Of a DNA stretch of 64,000 nt, positions 1 through 8,168 are shown piece after piece. Origin of the DNA: Rhodovulum marinum. Its GTDB lineage: Bacteria; Pseudomonadota; Alphaproteobacteria; Rhodobacterales; Rhodobacteraceae. Under the pieces are notes generated by a model. That model was not told where the DNA came from. It ran no database searches and worked only from the letters and a program-made list of their open reading frames with translations. The translations under genes were made by a program, and so were the position numbers. The DNA is taken from NCBI RefSeq assembly GCF_004343075.1, contig NZ_SLXP01000010.1, forward strand, positions 61,295-125,294, written 5' to 3'. Within the stretch, counting starts at the first letter, position 1; the number at the start of each line of letters is the position of its first letter.

Positions 1-63
1 CCCCGCGACTACACGATGGCCGACCTTCCCGCAGAGTGCCGCCGCGTTCTGGCCGCCGACTGA
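1..63 (+). CDS. C-terminal end of an unidentified upstream gene (partial)
   Basis: The window opens inside an open frame that reads PRDYTMADLPAECRRVLAAD and stops at a TGA at 61-63. Its 3' end overlaps the GTG start of the next gene by 28 bases, which fits the tight packing of this genome. Only 20 residues are visible, so no function can be assigned. It could also be chance read-through into the window edge. Confidence 0.4.
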   Translation, partial: PRDYTMADLPAECRRVLAAD

Positions 64-989
64 CCGCGGCGCTTTGTTCCGCGCTTTTCATTGCCACACA
101 GGCCGCGGCGGACGAGGCCGTTCACGTCGGCACGCTTGCGATTCCCAAGACGCAGACGACGCAAGGACTGTCGGGCATCGAGGTGTCGGCGGACGGGACG
201 CAGGTTCTTGCGATCTCGGATGACGGCTGGTTCCTGCGCGGTCAGATCCAGCGCAGCGATGGTGCGCCGTCCGCGTTCTCGGTCGACCCGCCGCCGATCC
301 GGATGCGAAGCCTGTCCGGCGACTGGATGGCCGATCACCAGAAGGATGCCGAGGGACTGGCCATGGCGCCGGACGGTCGCGTTTTCGTATCGTTCGAGGT
401 GTATCACCGCGTCCGGCTGTGGCGCGACCTGCAGGCCCCTGCCATCTGGCTGCCCGACCGGCCCGAGAACGCCGGGTTTCAGCCCAACGGCGGGATGGAG
501 GCCCTGGCCCTGGGTCCCGATGATGCGCTTTACGCCCTGCCGGAAACCATGGCCGCCGACGGCGGGATCCCGGTGTTTCGCTTTCAGGTGCCGCCGCAAC
601 GCCTGCGCCCGGACGGCACCCCGATCGACCGCCATGTGGATATTCCCTGGACCGTTGCGTTCACCCTGCCCGCGCGCGGCCGGTTCCGCCCGGTGGGTGC
701 CGATTTCGGGCCGGACGGGCGGTTTTACCTGCTGGAACGTGGGGTGATCGTCCCGATCGGGTTCCGCAGTCGCGTGCGGCGCTTCGTTTTCGGCCCGGAC
801 GGCGCGACGAACGAAGAAACCCTTCTGGAAACCCCGGTTGGCCGTCACGGCAATCTCGAGGGGATTTCGGTCTGGCGGGATTCCACGGGAGAAATCCGCC
901 TGACGATGATCACAGACGACAACGGCCTTGCGCTCCAGCGCAACGAGATCGTGGAATACCGAGTTGTCAGGACGCCTGCGGACCGCTAG
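36..989 (+). CDS. Esterase-like activity of phytase family protein, secreted
   Basis: A 317-residue protein with an N-terminal signal peptide (basic n-region RSGRR, hydrophobic stretch about residues 8-22, probable cleavage after AAA/DEA). The mature part has the repetitive SGIEVSADG, AEGLAMAPDG, MEALALGPDD and LEGISVWRD signatures of the phytase-like esterase (beta-propeller) family, found in periplasmic or exported alphaproteobacterial proteins. The likely start is GTG at 36, because no ATG precedes the signal peptide in frame. It probably hydrolyses phosphoesters or other esters outside the cytoplasm. The substrate cannot be read from the sequence. Confidence 0.75.
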   Translation: MPPRSGRRLTAALCSALFIATQAAADEAVHVGTLAIPKTQTTQGLSGIEVSADGTQVLAISDDGWFLRGQIQRSDGAPSAFSVDPPPIRMRSLSGDWMADHQKDAEGLAMAPDGRVFVSFEVYHRVRLWRDLQAPAIWLPDRPENAGFQPNGGMEALALGPDDALYALPETMAADGGIPVFRFQVPPQRLRPDGTPIDRHVDIPWTVAFTLPARGRFRPVGADFGPDGRFYLLERGVIVPIGFRSRVRRFVFGPDGATNEETLLETPVGRHGNLEGISVWRDSTGEIRLTMITDDNGLALQRNEIVEYRVVRTPADR

Positions 990-1054
990 AAAGCGCCGTC
1001 CGCCGCCGATCGGCGGACCAAGTCTCCGCAACCTTGTAAAAACGGAAACCCGTC

Positions 1055-1675
1055 ATGACACGCCTGATCCCCGGCATCCTTGCCATGGCCGCCATCGTGG
1101 TGGCCTCGAATATCCTTGTGCAGTTCCTGTTCGGCCAATGGCTGACCTGGGGCGCCTTTACCTATCCGCTGGCCTTTCTCGTCACCGATGTGATGAACCG
1201 TGTCTACGGGCCGGGGCCCGCGCGCCGGGTGGTGTTCGCCGGCTTCGTCGTGGGCGTGGCCTGTTCGTTCATCGGCACCCAGATCACGGGCGAGTTCGGC
1301 CCGCTGGTCACCTGGCGCATCGCGCTGGGCTCGGGGCTGGCCTTCCTGACCGCGCAACTTCTGGACGTGGCCGTGTTCGACCGGCTGCGCCAGGGGCGCT
1401 GGTGGCGCGCGCCGCTGGCCTCGACGCTGATCGGGTCGACCGTCGATACCGCGCTGTTCTTCACCATTGCCTTTTCGGGTACGCTTGCCTTCATCGAATC
1501 GGGCAATGACGTCTCCTGGGCGAATGAAGCTCTGCCCCTTCTGGGGCTTGGGCCGGTCGTGCCGCTCTGGGTTTCGCTGGCCGTGGCGGACTGGAGTGTA
1601 AAACTTGCCCTCGCCTTGATCGCGCTGGTTCCGTTCCGCCTTATTGTTGGGCGGCTCACGGCACAGGTTGCGTGA
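1055..1675 (+). CDS. Queuosine precursor transporter, YhhQ/VUT family
   Basis: A 206-residue integral membrane protein with about six hydrophobic segments. It carries the VUT family landmarks: an N-terminal FGxxLTWGAFTYPLAFLVTD segment, then NRVYG, and TLIGSTVDTALFF near residue 130. Family members (YhhQ, QueT-like) import 7-cyano-7-deazaguanine (preQ0) or preQ1 for tRNA queuosine modification. No queuosine riboswitch is apparent in the 65 bases upstream. ATG at 1055 is the natural start, since it begins the first membrane helix directly. The next recognisable element downstream is a short ORF and hairpin region. Confidence 0.85.
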   Translation: MTRLIPGILAMAAIVVASNILVQFLFGQWLTWGAFTYPLAFLVTDVMNRVYGPGPARRVVFAGFVVGVACSFIGTQITGEFGPLVTWRIALGSGLAFLTAQLLDVAVFDRLRQGRWWRAPLASTLIGSTVDTALFFTIAFSGTLAFIESGNDVSWANEALPLLGLGPVVPLWVSLAVADWSVKLALALIALVPFRLIVGRLTAQVA

Positions 1676-1744
1676 TTTAACTGGACATACACCAAATCTG
1701 TGGCACGCTACCCCTGACGGCAACAGCAGAAAGGAGGTGGTCCA

Positions 1745-1801
1745 GTGTCTAGAGTGATATTGGAGAACGAGGTTGGAACAGTCGGGAGGGCCGTGGTCTG
1801 A
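1745..1801 (+). CDS. Candidate 18-residue leader or small ORF behind a maximal Shine-Dalgarno
   Basis: Bases 1728-1743 (AGAAAGGAGGTGGTCC) complement the known alphaproteobacterial 16S rRNA 3' end across 16 positions, with a single G-U wobble. A GTG follows at 1745, seven bases after GGAGG, and opens an 18-codon frame (SRVILENEVGTVGRAVV after the start) ending in TGA at 1799-1801. Such an extreme ribosome-binding site in front of a tiny ORF suggests a translated leader, a ribosome-capturing RNA or a real microprotein. Two hairpins follow before arfB (GGGCC/GGCCC around 1834-1855, and the terminator at 1871-1900), so the whole unit may be a small transcript. Function unknown. Confidence 0.5.
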   Translation: MSRVILENEVGTVGRAVV

Positions 1802-1870
1802 GGGCAGCCCCAAGGACCGAACACTTCCGATTGGGCCTTTCGCTCTAACCGGCCCATCTCCGTAGCTCTC

Positions 1871-1900
1871 GGGGCCGCCTTTCACCGGGCGGCCCTTTCC
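1871..1900 (+). terminator. Hairpin terminator after the small ORF
   Basis: GGGGCCGCC and GGGCGGCCC can pair around a short TTTCACC loop, followed by TTTCC. The T-run is short, so it may be a weak intrinsic terminator or a stable 3' end of a small RNA. It lies 30 bases before arfB. Confidence 0.55.
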
Positions 1901-1930
1901 ATTTCCGGGCGCCTGGCCCACCATGGCCCC

Positions 1931-2353
1931 ATGCTACGCATCACCGACGAAATCGCGATCGAGGACTGGGAACTGACCGAGGTGTTTTCCCGGTCGTCCG
2001 GCCCCGGCGGTCAGAACGTCAACAAGGTCTCGACGGCGGTGGACCTGCGCTTCGAGGCGGCGCGCTCGCCCAACTTGCCCGATGCCGTCAAGGCGCGGCT
2101 GAAGCGGCTGGCGGGGCGGCGCTGGACCGAAAGCGGCGCCGTGCTGATCCGGGTCGAGGACACCCGCAGCCAGGCCCGCAACCGCGAGATCGCCCGCGAA
2201 AGGCTGGCCGAGTTGATCCGAAAGGCGCTGGAAAAGCCGAAACGGCGCGTGCCGACGCGACCGACGCTTGGCGCGAAGAAACGGCGGATCAAGGCCAAGA
2301 AGGAACGCGGCGAGATCAAGAGCCTGCGCGGCCGCGTCGCGCCCGAGGACTGA
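1931..2353 (+). CDS. arfB: Alternative ribosome-rescue factor ArfB (peptidyl-tRNA hydrolase)
   Basis: A 140-residue release-factor-like protein. The GGQ loop is at residues 26-35 (SGPGGQNVNKVSTAV), followed by a basic C-terminal tail (KKRRIKAKKERGEIKSLRGR) that in this family inserts into the mRNA entry channel of stalled ribosomes. ArfB hydrolyses peptidyl-tRNA on non-stop ribosomes without needing a stop codon. Length and architecture match YaeJ/ArfB. ATG at 1931 is close to the preceding hairpin and no strong Shine-Dalgarno is visible. It converges with serB across a GC-rich palindromic repeat. Confidence 0.92.
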   Translation: MLRITDEIAIEDWELTEVFSRSSGPGGQNVNKVSTAVDLRFEAARSPNLPDAVKARLKRLAGRRWTESGAVLIRVEDTRSQARNREIARERLAELIRKALEKPKRRVPTRPTLGAKKRRIKAKKERGEIKSLRGRVAPED

Positions 2354-2414
2354 GCGTATCCGGGGCGGATGTCCCGCGCTTGCCGGGTTTCGCCTTGCTT
2401 GCGCAAGGCGACCC

Positions 2415-2463
2415 GCGCGGGGGGCGCTGCCCCCCGCGCCCCCCGGAGTATTTCACCCAAGAA
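2415..2463. repeat. GC-rich palindrome plus GGAGTATTT...CCCAAGAA tail
   Basis: A perfect 11-bp inverted repeat (2415-2425 with 2429-2439, loop GCT) is followed by GGAGTATTTCACCCAAGAA at 2445-2463. The same architecture occurs on the opposite strand at 16570-16625, again between convergent genes. It lies between arfB and serB and could end transcription from both sides. It looks like an interspersed intergenic repeat. Confidence 0.6.
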
Positions 2464-2523
2464 AAAGAGCCGGCCGAGGCCGAAGCTTTACTCCTGTCGG
2501 AGGACAGCCCCGCGCGCCGGCCG

Positions 2524-3393
2524 TCAGGCGGCGAAATCCGCGCGCGCATAGCCCTGCAGGTAAAGCAGGGCCGTCAGATCGCCGTGGTTGATCCGCAGGT
2601 CGCATTCGGCGGCCACCGCCGGCTTGGCGTGCAGGGCGACGCCCGCGCCGGCCAGGCCGAGCATGCCCAGATCGTTCGCCCCGTCGCCCACTGCCATCGC
2701 CTCGGCCGGGGAAATGCCCAGCCGCGCCGACACCGCCTTGAGGGCCGCGACCTTGGCCTCGCGCCCCAGGATCGGTTCGGCCACCTCTCCGGTCAGCCGC
2801 CCGTCCTGGACCAGCAGGGTATTGGCCTGGTGGTCATCGAACCCCAGATCGGCGGCCACACGGGCCGCGAAATTGGTGAACCCGCCCGAGACCAGGACGC
2901 AATGACCGCCATGGGCCTTCATGGTCGCGATCAACTCGCGGCCGCCGGGGGTATAGGTGATCCGGGTCGAAAGCACCCTGTCGATCACGCCCGCATCGAG
3001 CCCGGCCAAGAGCGCCACCCGTTCGCGCAGCGCCCCTTCGAAATCCAGTTCGCCGTTCATCGCGCGGGCCGTGATCTCGGCCACGCGCGGACCGATCCCG
3101 GCCTCGGCGGCCAGTTCGTCGATGCATTCCTGCCCGATCATCGTCGAATCCATGTCGGCGATCAGCAGCCGCTTGCGCCGCCCCTTGGCGGGCTGGATCG
3201 CGAGATCGACACATTCACCCTGCAAGTCGGCCCAGACCGACCAGATATTTCCCGGCACCGAATCAACCGGGAACTCGGCCGCAAGGTCCGGCGCAAGCCA
3301 GGTCGCCGTGCCGCCGCCCCAGGCATTGCGCAGCGCCTCGACAAGGGCGGGACGCAGCCCGCCGGGTGGCGCGATCAGGGTGACGACATGCAT
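2524..3393 (-). CDS. serB: Phosphoserine phosphatase SerB
   Basis: A 289-residue HAD-superfamily enzyme for the last step of serine synthesis (O-phosphoserine to serine). The catalytic DMDSTMIGQECIDELA motif carries the nucleophile Asp. The VSGGFTNFAA serine motif and the metal-binding GDGANDLGML motif near the C-terminus are intact. An N-terminal ACT-like region of about 70 residues precedes the HAD core, as in long SerB proteins. The start chosen is the ATG at 3393 (MHVVTLIAPP), which has GGAG 9-12 bases upstream; the frame stays open further upstream but without family-like residues. serC and serA lie 1.1 kb away on the other strand. Confidence 0.95.
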   Translation of the reverse strand: MHVVTLIAPPGGLRPALVEALRNAWGGGTATWLAPDLAAEFPVDSVPGNIWSVWADLQGECVDLAIQPAKGRRKRLLIADMDSTMIGQECIDELAAEAGIGPRVAEITARAMNGELDFEGALRERVALLAGLDAGVIDRVLSTRITYTPGGRELIATMKAHGGHCVLVSGGFTNFAARVAADLGFDDHQANTLLVQDGRLTGEVAEPILGREAKVAALKAVSARLGISPAEAMAVGDGANDLGMLGLAGAGVALHAKPAVAAECDLRINHGDLTALLYLQGYARADFAA

Positions 3394-3539
3394 GGGCGGA
3401 CTCCGGCGGGAACTGAAACCGCGGGTCTTTAAACACGACCCGGCCGCAAGGACCAGTGCCCCCGCCTTGCCCAGGATCAAGGACCGGCGCTCGCGGCCCG
3501 GCAAGGCTGTGGCCCAGAAGCATCAACCGGAGGAATCAC

Positions 3540-4358
3540 ATGGGACCGCGTCCCGACCCCGCTTCGTTCACGGACCTGGAGGGCGCCGCCGCCTGGCCGT
3601 TCCTTGGCATCACCTTCGGCCTGTCCTGGGGCATCCTGGCGTTGTGGATATTGGCCGAAGCGGCGATGACGGCGTTGTTCGGGCCGCTTTCCGGCACACA
3701 TCCGCTGTTCCTGCTCGCGGTCTATGCGCCCGCCATTGCCGCCGTTTCCCTGGTGCTGCGGCACGGCGGGGTGCGCGGCCTGCGCCGGTTCCTGTCACGG
3801 CTGGCTCTGTGGCGCTGTCACTGGGGCTGGTATCTCGTGTTGCTGGTCGGGCTGCCCGCGGCGTTCTACGGCGGCGCATGGATCAAGGGCGCGCCGCTGG
3901 CCGAACCGTTCCAAACGGGCGCCGGGGCATTGCTGGCGCTGGTGGCGGTCCGCACCCTGACCGGCCCCGTCGAGGAGTTCGGCTGGCGGGGCGTGTTGCA
4001 GCCACTGTTGCAGCGGCGCCTGGCACCGCTTTGGGCGGGGGTCGTCGTGGGCCTGGTCTGGAGCCTGTGGCACCTGCCCGCGTTTTTCCTGTCCGGCACC
4101 CCGCAAAGTGCCTGGGGCTTTCTGCCATTCCTGGTCGGTTCGACCACGGCGAGCGTCATCCTGACGGGGATGTTCAACGCCGCTCGCGGCAGCCTGCTGA
4201 TCCCGGTTCTGGTCCACGCCCAGTTGAACAGTCCGCTCTGGCCCGACGGGCAACCCGTCGACGCCTGGTTCTTCGCCGGGCTTGCCGGTCTGGTCGTCGC
4301 GTTGAACTGGCCCGCGATGACCCGGCGCGAGGGCGCCGCCACCGCCGTGATGGGGTAA
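3540..4358 (+). CDS. CPBP family intramembrane metalloprotease
   Basis: A 272-residue multi-pass membrane protein with the CPBP (Abi/CAAX protease-like) signatures: EEFGWRGVLQPLLQRR near residue 145 supplies the glutamates, and SLWHLPAFF and FNAARG...LVHAQLNS supply the metal-binding histidines. Bacterial homologues process or degrade membrane-linked peptides, and some give bacteriocin self-immunity. The substrate here is unknown. ATG at 3540 follows CCGGAGGAATCAC, a good Shine-Dalgarno. The gene diverges from serB over about 145 bases. Confidence 0.85.
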   Translation: MGPRPDPASFTDLEGAAAWPFLGITFGLSWGILALWILAEAAMTALFGPLSGTHPLFLLAVYAPAIAAVSLVLRHGGVRGLRRFLSRLALWRCHWGWYLVLLVGLPAAFYGGAWIKGAPLAEPFQTGAGALLALVAVRTLTGPVEEFGWRGVLQPLLQRRLAPLWAGVVVGLVWSLWHLPAFFLSGTPQSAWGFLPFLVGSTTASVILTGMFNAARGSLLIPVLVHAQLNSPLWPDGQPVDAWFFAGLAGLVVALNWPAMTRREGAATAVMG

Positions 4359-4439
4359 GGTTTCCGATCGGCAACAGCGATGTCGCGAATAGTGCCTGAA
4401 GTGACGCGATGGCGCAGTTTGGCATCTTGCGCGGGGCCC

Positions 4440-4510
4440 GGAACGGGCGTAAGCGCGGCGGTGGGACACCCCTCCCCAACGAGGGGCGAATATCTGGAAG
4501 GATACCAGCA
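4440..4510 (+). promoter_or_regulatory. Candidate serC leader RNA
   Basis: A CCCCTC/GAGGGG hairpin (about 4470-4487) is followed by CTGG...CCAG around 4494-4508, whose loop holds AAGGA, the likely serC ribosome-binding site. A conserved serC RNA motif upstream of alphaproteobacterial serC genes has been described. This is a positional and structural candidate for it, not a verified match. Confidence 0.45.
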
Positions 4511-5665
4511 ATGGTCACCGAGACTCCGGCCGCGCGGCCGGCCAATCCGCGCTTTTCTTCTGGCCCCTGCGCCAAGATCCCCACCTTCTCCCTCGACAAG
4601 CTGTCCGACGCGCCTCTGGGCCGGTCGCACCGTGCCGCCGTGGGCAAGGCCAAGCTGAAGGCCGCGATCGAAACCACGCGCGAGATCCTCGGCGTGCCGG
4701 CCGATTACCGCATCGGCATCGTGCCCGCCTCGGACACCGGCGCGGTAGAAATGGCGATGTGGACGATGCTGGGCGCGCGCGGCGTGGAAATGCTGGCCTG
4801 GGAGAGCTTCGGCTCGGGCTGGGTGACGGACGTGGTCAAGCAGCTGAAGCTGGACGCGACCGTGCGCGAGGCGCCCTATGGCGAGATCGTCGATTTCGCA
4901 CAGGTCGATTTCGACAAGGACGTGGTATTCACCTGGAACGGCACCACCTCGGGCGTGCGGGTGCCGAATGGCGACGCGATCCCGGCGGATCGCGCGGGGC
5001 TGACGATCTGCGACGCGACGAGTGCGGCGTTCGCGCAGGACCTGCCCTGGGACAAGCTGGATGTGACCACCTTCAGCTGGCAGAAGGTGATGGGCGGCGA
5101 GGCCGCGCACGGGATGCTGATCCTGTCGCCCCGCGCCGTCGAGCGGCTGGAAAGCTATACCCCGAAATGGCCGCTGCCCAAGATTTTCCGCCTGACCAAG
5201 GGTGGCAAGCTGATCGAGGGCATCTTCGTCGGCGAGACGATCAACACGCCCTCGATGCTGGCGGTCGAGGATTACCTCGTGGCGCTGGACTGGGCGAAAT
5301 CCATCGGCGGGCTGCCCGCGCTCATGGCGCGGGCGGATGCGAATTTCGCCGCCGTGCAGGAGTTCGTGGATGCCCGCGACTGGATCGAGAACCTGGCGGT
5401 GGACCCGGCGACGCGGTCGAACACGTCGGTCTGCCTGAAGTTCAACGATGCGCGCATCGTCGACGGCGCGGCCTTTGCCAAGGCCGTTGTCAAGCGGCTG
5501 GAGGCCGAGGGCGTGGCGCTGGACATGGGCGCCTATCGTGACGCACCTGCGGGCCTGCGGATCTGGTGCGGGGCGACGGTGGAAACCGCCGATGTCGCCG
5601 CCTTGATGCCCTGGATCGAATGGGCCTTCGAGGCCGAGATCGCGGCGCAGACCGAGGCCGCCTGA
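4511..5665 (+). CDS. serC: Phosphoserine aminotransferase SerC
   Basis: A 384-residue PLP enzyme that converts 3-phosphohydroxypyruvate and glutamate to phosphoserine. It begins ATG at 4511 ([20 protein letters not shown]), giving the SGPCAKIP start typical of the alphaproteobacterial (Methanosarcina-like) SerC branch. The PLP lysine lies in [15 protein letters not shown] near residue 195. An in-frame ATG at 4409 would add 34 residues unlike any SerC and would run through the candidate leader RNA, so it was rejected. The gene is followed by serA after a 100-base palindromic spacer. Confidence 0.93.
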   Translation: MVTETPAARPANPRFSSGPCAKIPTFSLDKLSDAPLGRSHRAAVGKAKLKAAIETTREILGVPADYRIGIVPASDTGAVEMAMWTMLGARGVEMLAWESFGSGWVTDVVKQLKLDATVREAPYGEIVDFAQVDFDKDVVFTWNGTTSGVRVPNGDAIPADRAGLTICDATSAAFAQDLPWDKLDVTTFSWQKVMGGEAAHGMLILSPRAVERLESYTPKWPLPKIFRLTKGGKLIEGIFVGETINTPSMLAVEDYLVALDWAKSIGGLPALMARADANFAAVQEFVDARDWIENLAVDPATRSNTSVCLKFNDARIVDGAAFAKAVVKRLEAEGVALDMGAYRDAPAGLRIWCGATVETADVAALMPWIEWAFEAEIAAQTEAA

Positions 5666-5670
5666 GGCCC

Positions 5671-5735
5671 GTCGGTGGGTTTCCACCCACCCTACACATC
5701 GACGCAGCGCAGGGTGGGTGAGAATCCACCCTCGT
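5671..5735. repeat. Interlocked inverted repeats between serC and serA
   Basis: CACCCACCCT at 5684-5693 is perfectly complementary to AGGGTGGGTG at 5711-5720. Each half also forms its own hairpin (GGTGGG...CCCACC; AGGGTGG...CCACCCT). The unit resembles a repetitive extragenic palindrome or an attenuating mRNA structure within a probable serC-serA transcript. Confidence 0.6.
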
Positions 5736-5765
5736 TCCCCTGACATTCACACAAGGACCATCGAG

Positions 5766-7361
5766 ATGGCCCCCAGAGTTCTCGTTTCCGACAAGCTTTC
5801 CGAAACCGCCGTGCAGATCTTCCGCGACCGCGGCATCGACGTGGATTTCCAGCCCGACCTTGGCAAGGACAAGGACAAGCTGCTGGAGGTGATCGGCCAG
5901 TATGACGGCCTGGCCATCCGGTCCGCCACAAAAGTGACCGAAAAGATCATCGAGGCCGCGACCAACCTGAAGGTCGTGGGCCGTGCCGGGATCGGCGTCG
6001 ACAATGTCGACATCAACGCCGCCTCCAAGAAGGGCATCATCGTGATGAACACGCCCTTCGGCAACTCGATCACCACCGCCGAACACGCGATTTCCATGAT
6101 GATGGCCGTGGCCCGCCAGATCCCCGAAGCGAACACCTCAACCCACGCGGGCAAGTGGGAAAAATCCCGCTTCATGGGGGTCGAGGTGACCGGCAAGACG
6201 CTGGGCCTGATCGGCTGCGGCAATATCGGGTCGATCGTGGCCGACCGGGCGCTGGGCCTGCGGATGAAGGTGCTGGCCTATGACCCGTTCCTGTCCGAGG
6301 AGCGCGCCGACAAGCTGGGCGTGCACAAGGTCGAACTGGACGAGCTGCTGAAGCGCGCCGATTTCATCACGCTGCACGTCCCGATGACCGAGAAGACGGC
6401 GAACATCCTGTCGGCCGAGAACCTGGCCAAGACCAAGAAGGGCGTGCGCATCGTCAACTGTGCGCGCGGCGGGCTGGTCGACGAGACGGCGTTGGCCGAG
6501 CTGCTGAAATCGGGCCACGTGGCGGGGGCGGCGTTCGACGTCTTCGCCGAAGAACCGGCCAAGGAGAACGTGCTGTTCAACCTGCCGAACGTCGTCGTCA
6601 CGCCGCACCTGGGCGCCTCGACCACCGAGGCGCAGGAAAACGTCGCCCTGCAGGTGGCCGAGCAGATGTCGGATTACCTGCTGACCGGCGCGGTAACCAA
6701 CGCGATCAACATGCCGTCCATCACCGCCGAAGAGGCCAAGGTGATGGGCCCCTGGATCGCGCTGGCGGGCCACCTGGGCGCCTTTGTCGGCCAGATGACC
6801 GACGAGCCGATCAAGGCGATCAACATCCTTTACGATGGCGTCGCCGCCGACATGAACACCGCCGCGCTGAACGCCTCGGCTATCGCGGGCGTGCTGAAAC
6901 CGGCCAACCCCGAGATCAACATGGTCTCGGCCCCGGTCGTGGCCAAGGAACGCGGCATCAAGGCCTCGACCACCACGCAGGGCAAGTCGGGCACCTTCGA
7001 CGGCTATATCAAGCTGACGGTCGTGACCGACAAGCGCGAGCGCTCGATCGCGGGCACCGTGTTCTCGGACGGCAAGCCGCGCTTCATCCAGATCAAGGGC
7101 ATCAATATCGACGCCGAGATCGGCGAGCACATGCTCTACACCACCAACAAGGACGTGCCGGGCATCATCGGCGCGCTGGGGGCCACGATGGGCGCGCATG
7201 GCGTGAACATCGCGAACTTCACCCTTGGCCGGACCGGCATCGGCGAAAGCGCCATCGCGCTGCTGTATCTCGACCAGCCGATCCCCGAACCGGTGGTCGA
7301 AGAGTTGAAAAAGACGGGGCTGTTCCAAAGCGTCCGGCCGCTGGAATTCGACGCGGTCTGA
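5766..7361 (+). CDS. serA: D-3-phosphoglycerate dehydrogenase SerA (long form)
   Basis: A 531-residue NAD-dependent dehydrogenase for the first committed step of serine synthesis. Visible in order: an N-terminal substrate domain, Rossmann motif GLIGCGNIGSIVADRA near residue 147, the NCARGGLVDE signature, the catalytic His in VVTPHLGAST, an intervening (ASB-like) domain, and a C-terminal ACT domain from about residue 455 (NKDVPGIIGALGATMGAHGVNI). The length matches type I PGDH of this group. The start is ATG at 5766 behind AAGGACC. Serine feedback through the ACT domain is known for some members only. Confidence 0.95.
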   Translation: MAPRVLVSDKLSETAVQIFRDRGIDVDFQPDLGKDKDKLLEVIGQYDGLAIRSATKVTEKIIEAATNLKVVGRAGIGVDNVDINAASKKGIIVMNTPFGNSITTAEHAISMMMAVARQIPEANTSTHAGKWEKSRFMGVEVTGKTLGLIGCGNIGSIVADRALGLRMKVLAYDPFLSEERADKLGVHKVELDELLKRADFITLHVPMTEKTANILSAENLAKTKKGVRIVNCARGGLVDETALAELLKSGHVAGAAFDVFAEEPAKENVLFNLPNVVVTPHLGASTTEAQENVALQVAEQMSDYLLTGAVTNAINMPSITAEEAKVMGPWIALAGHLGAFVGQMTDEPIKAINILYDGVAADMNTAALNASAIAGVLKPANPEINMVSAPVVAKERGIKASTTTQGKSGTFDGYIKLTVVTDKRERSIAGTVFSDGKPRFIQIKGINIDAEIGEHMLYTTNKDVPGIIGALGATMGAHGVNIANFTLGRTGIGESAIALLYLDQPIPEPVVEELKKTGLFQSVRPLEFDAV

Positions 7362-7383
7362 CCCCCGCCCTTTGACAACACGC

Positions 7384-7419
7384 GGGCCTTCCCCGAGACA
7401 GGGGGGGGCCTTTTCCTTT
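7384..7419 (+). terminator. Intrinsic terminator after serA
   Basis: GGGCCTTCCCC and GGGGGGGGCC form a GC-rich stem around GAGACA, followed by TTTTCCTTTT. It sits between the serA stop and the next start at 7437. Confidence 0.75.
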
Positions 7420-7436
7420 TCGGCATCGGAACATCC

Positions 7437-8168
7437 ATGCTGCGCAGCTATGCCATCGGGGACGTCCACGGCCAGCACGCCAAGCTGGTCGGCGCGCATG
7501 AATTGATCGCCGCGGACAGGGCGCGAACCGGCGATGCCGAAGCCCCCGTGGTGCACCTGGGCGACTATGTGGACCGGGGCCCGGACAGCAAGGCGGTGCT
7601 GGACATCCTGATTGCCGGGCTGGCCGATGGGGCGCCCTGGATCCTGCTCAAGGGCAACCATGACGACATGATGCGCGACTTTCTGGACCCCATTGTACCG
7701 TCGGGCGAGGCGGCCCGCTGGCTGACGGACAAGGTGGGCGGTCGGCAGACCCTTGCCTCTTACGGGGTGTCGGTGGCGTCGCTGCGCGCGGCCGACCGGC
7801 TGCGGAAAGAGGCGTGCAAGACGGTTCCCTCGGGTCACCGTGACCTGCTGGAAACGCTGCGCCCCAGTTACCGGCGCGGCGAAGTATTCTTCTGTCACGC
7901 GGGCATCAGGCCGGGCATTCCGCTCGACGACCAATCCGAACGCGATTTGATCTGGATACGCGATGAATTCCTGCTGGACCCGCGCGACCATGGCGCGCTG
8001 ATCGTCCACGGCCACACACCGGGCGAGCGGGTCGTCCATTGCGGCAACCGGGTGAACCTGGACACGGGCGCGGGCTATGGCGGGCCGGTCTCGGTCGTGG
8101 TGATCGAGGGCCGCGCGGTCTGGCAACTGACCCCCGATGGCCGGGTGCCGGTGCGGGATGTTCGATGA
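7437..8168 (+). CDS. Serine/threonine-type metallophosphoesterase
   Basis: A 243-residue calcineurin-like phosphoesterase. It has the ordered metal motifs GDVHGQ (residues 8-13), GDYVDRGPDS near 42, GNHDDM near 71, a histidine in FFCHAG and a final VHGHTPG. This fits the PrpA/ApaH-like bacterial protein phosphatases acting on phosphoproteins or diadenosine polyphosphates. The stop overlaps the next start by four bases (ATGA at 8165), so the two genes are probably translationally coupled. The true substrate is not evident. Confidence 0.88.
   Translation: MLRSYAIGDVHGQHAKLVGAHELIAADRARTGDAEAPVVHLGDYVDRGPDSKAVLDILIAGLADGAPWILLKGNHDDMMRDFLDPIVPSGEAARWLTDKVGGRQTLASYGVSVASLRAADRLRKEACKTVPSGHRDLLETLRPSYRRGEVFFCHAGIRPGIPLDDQSERDLIWIRDEFLLDPRDHGALIVHGHTPGERVVHCGNRVNLDTGAGYGGPVSVVVIEGRAVWQLTPDGRVPVRDVR

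Noticed and set aside
6138..8126. 662-codon minus-strand frame opposite serA and the phosphoesterase
   Set aside because: Pure antisense shadow of two well-supported genes; residue composition is His/Arg/Gly-rich and not protein-like.
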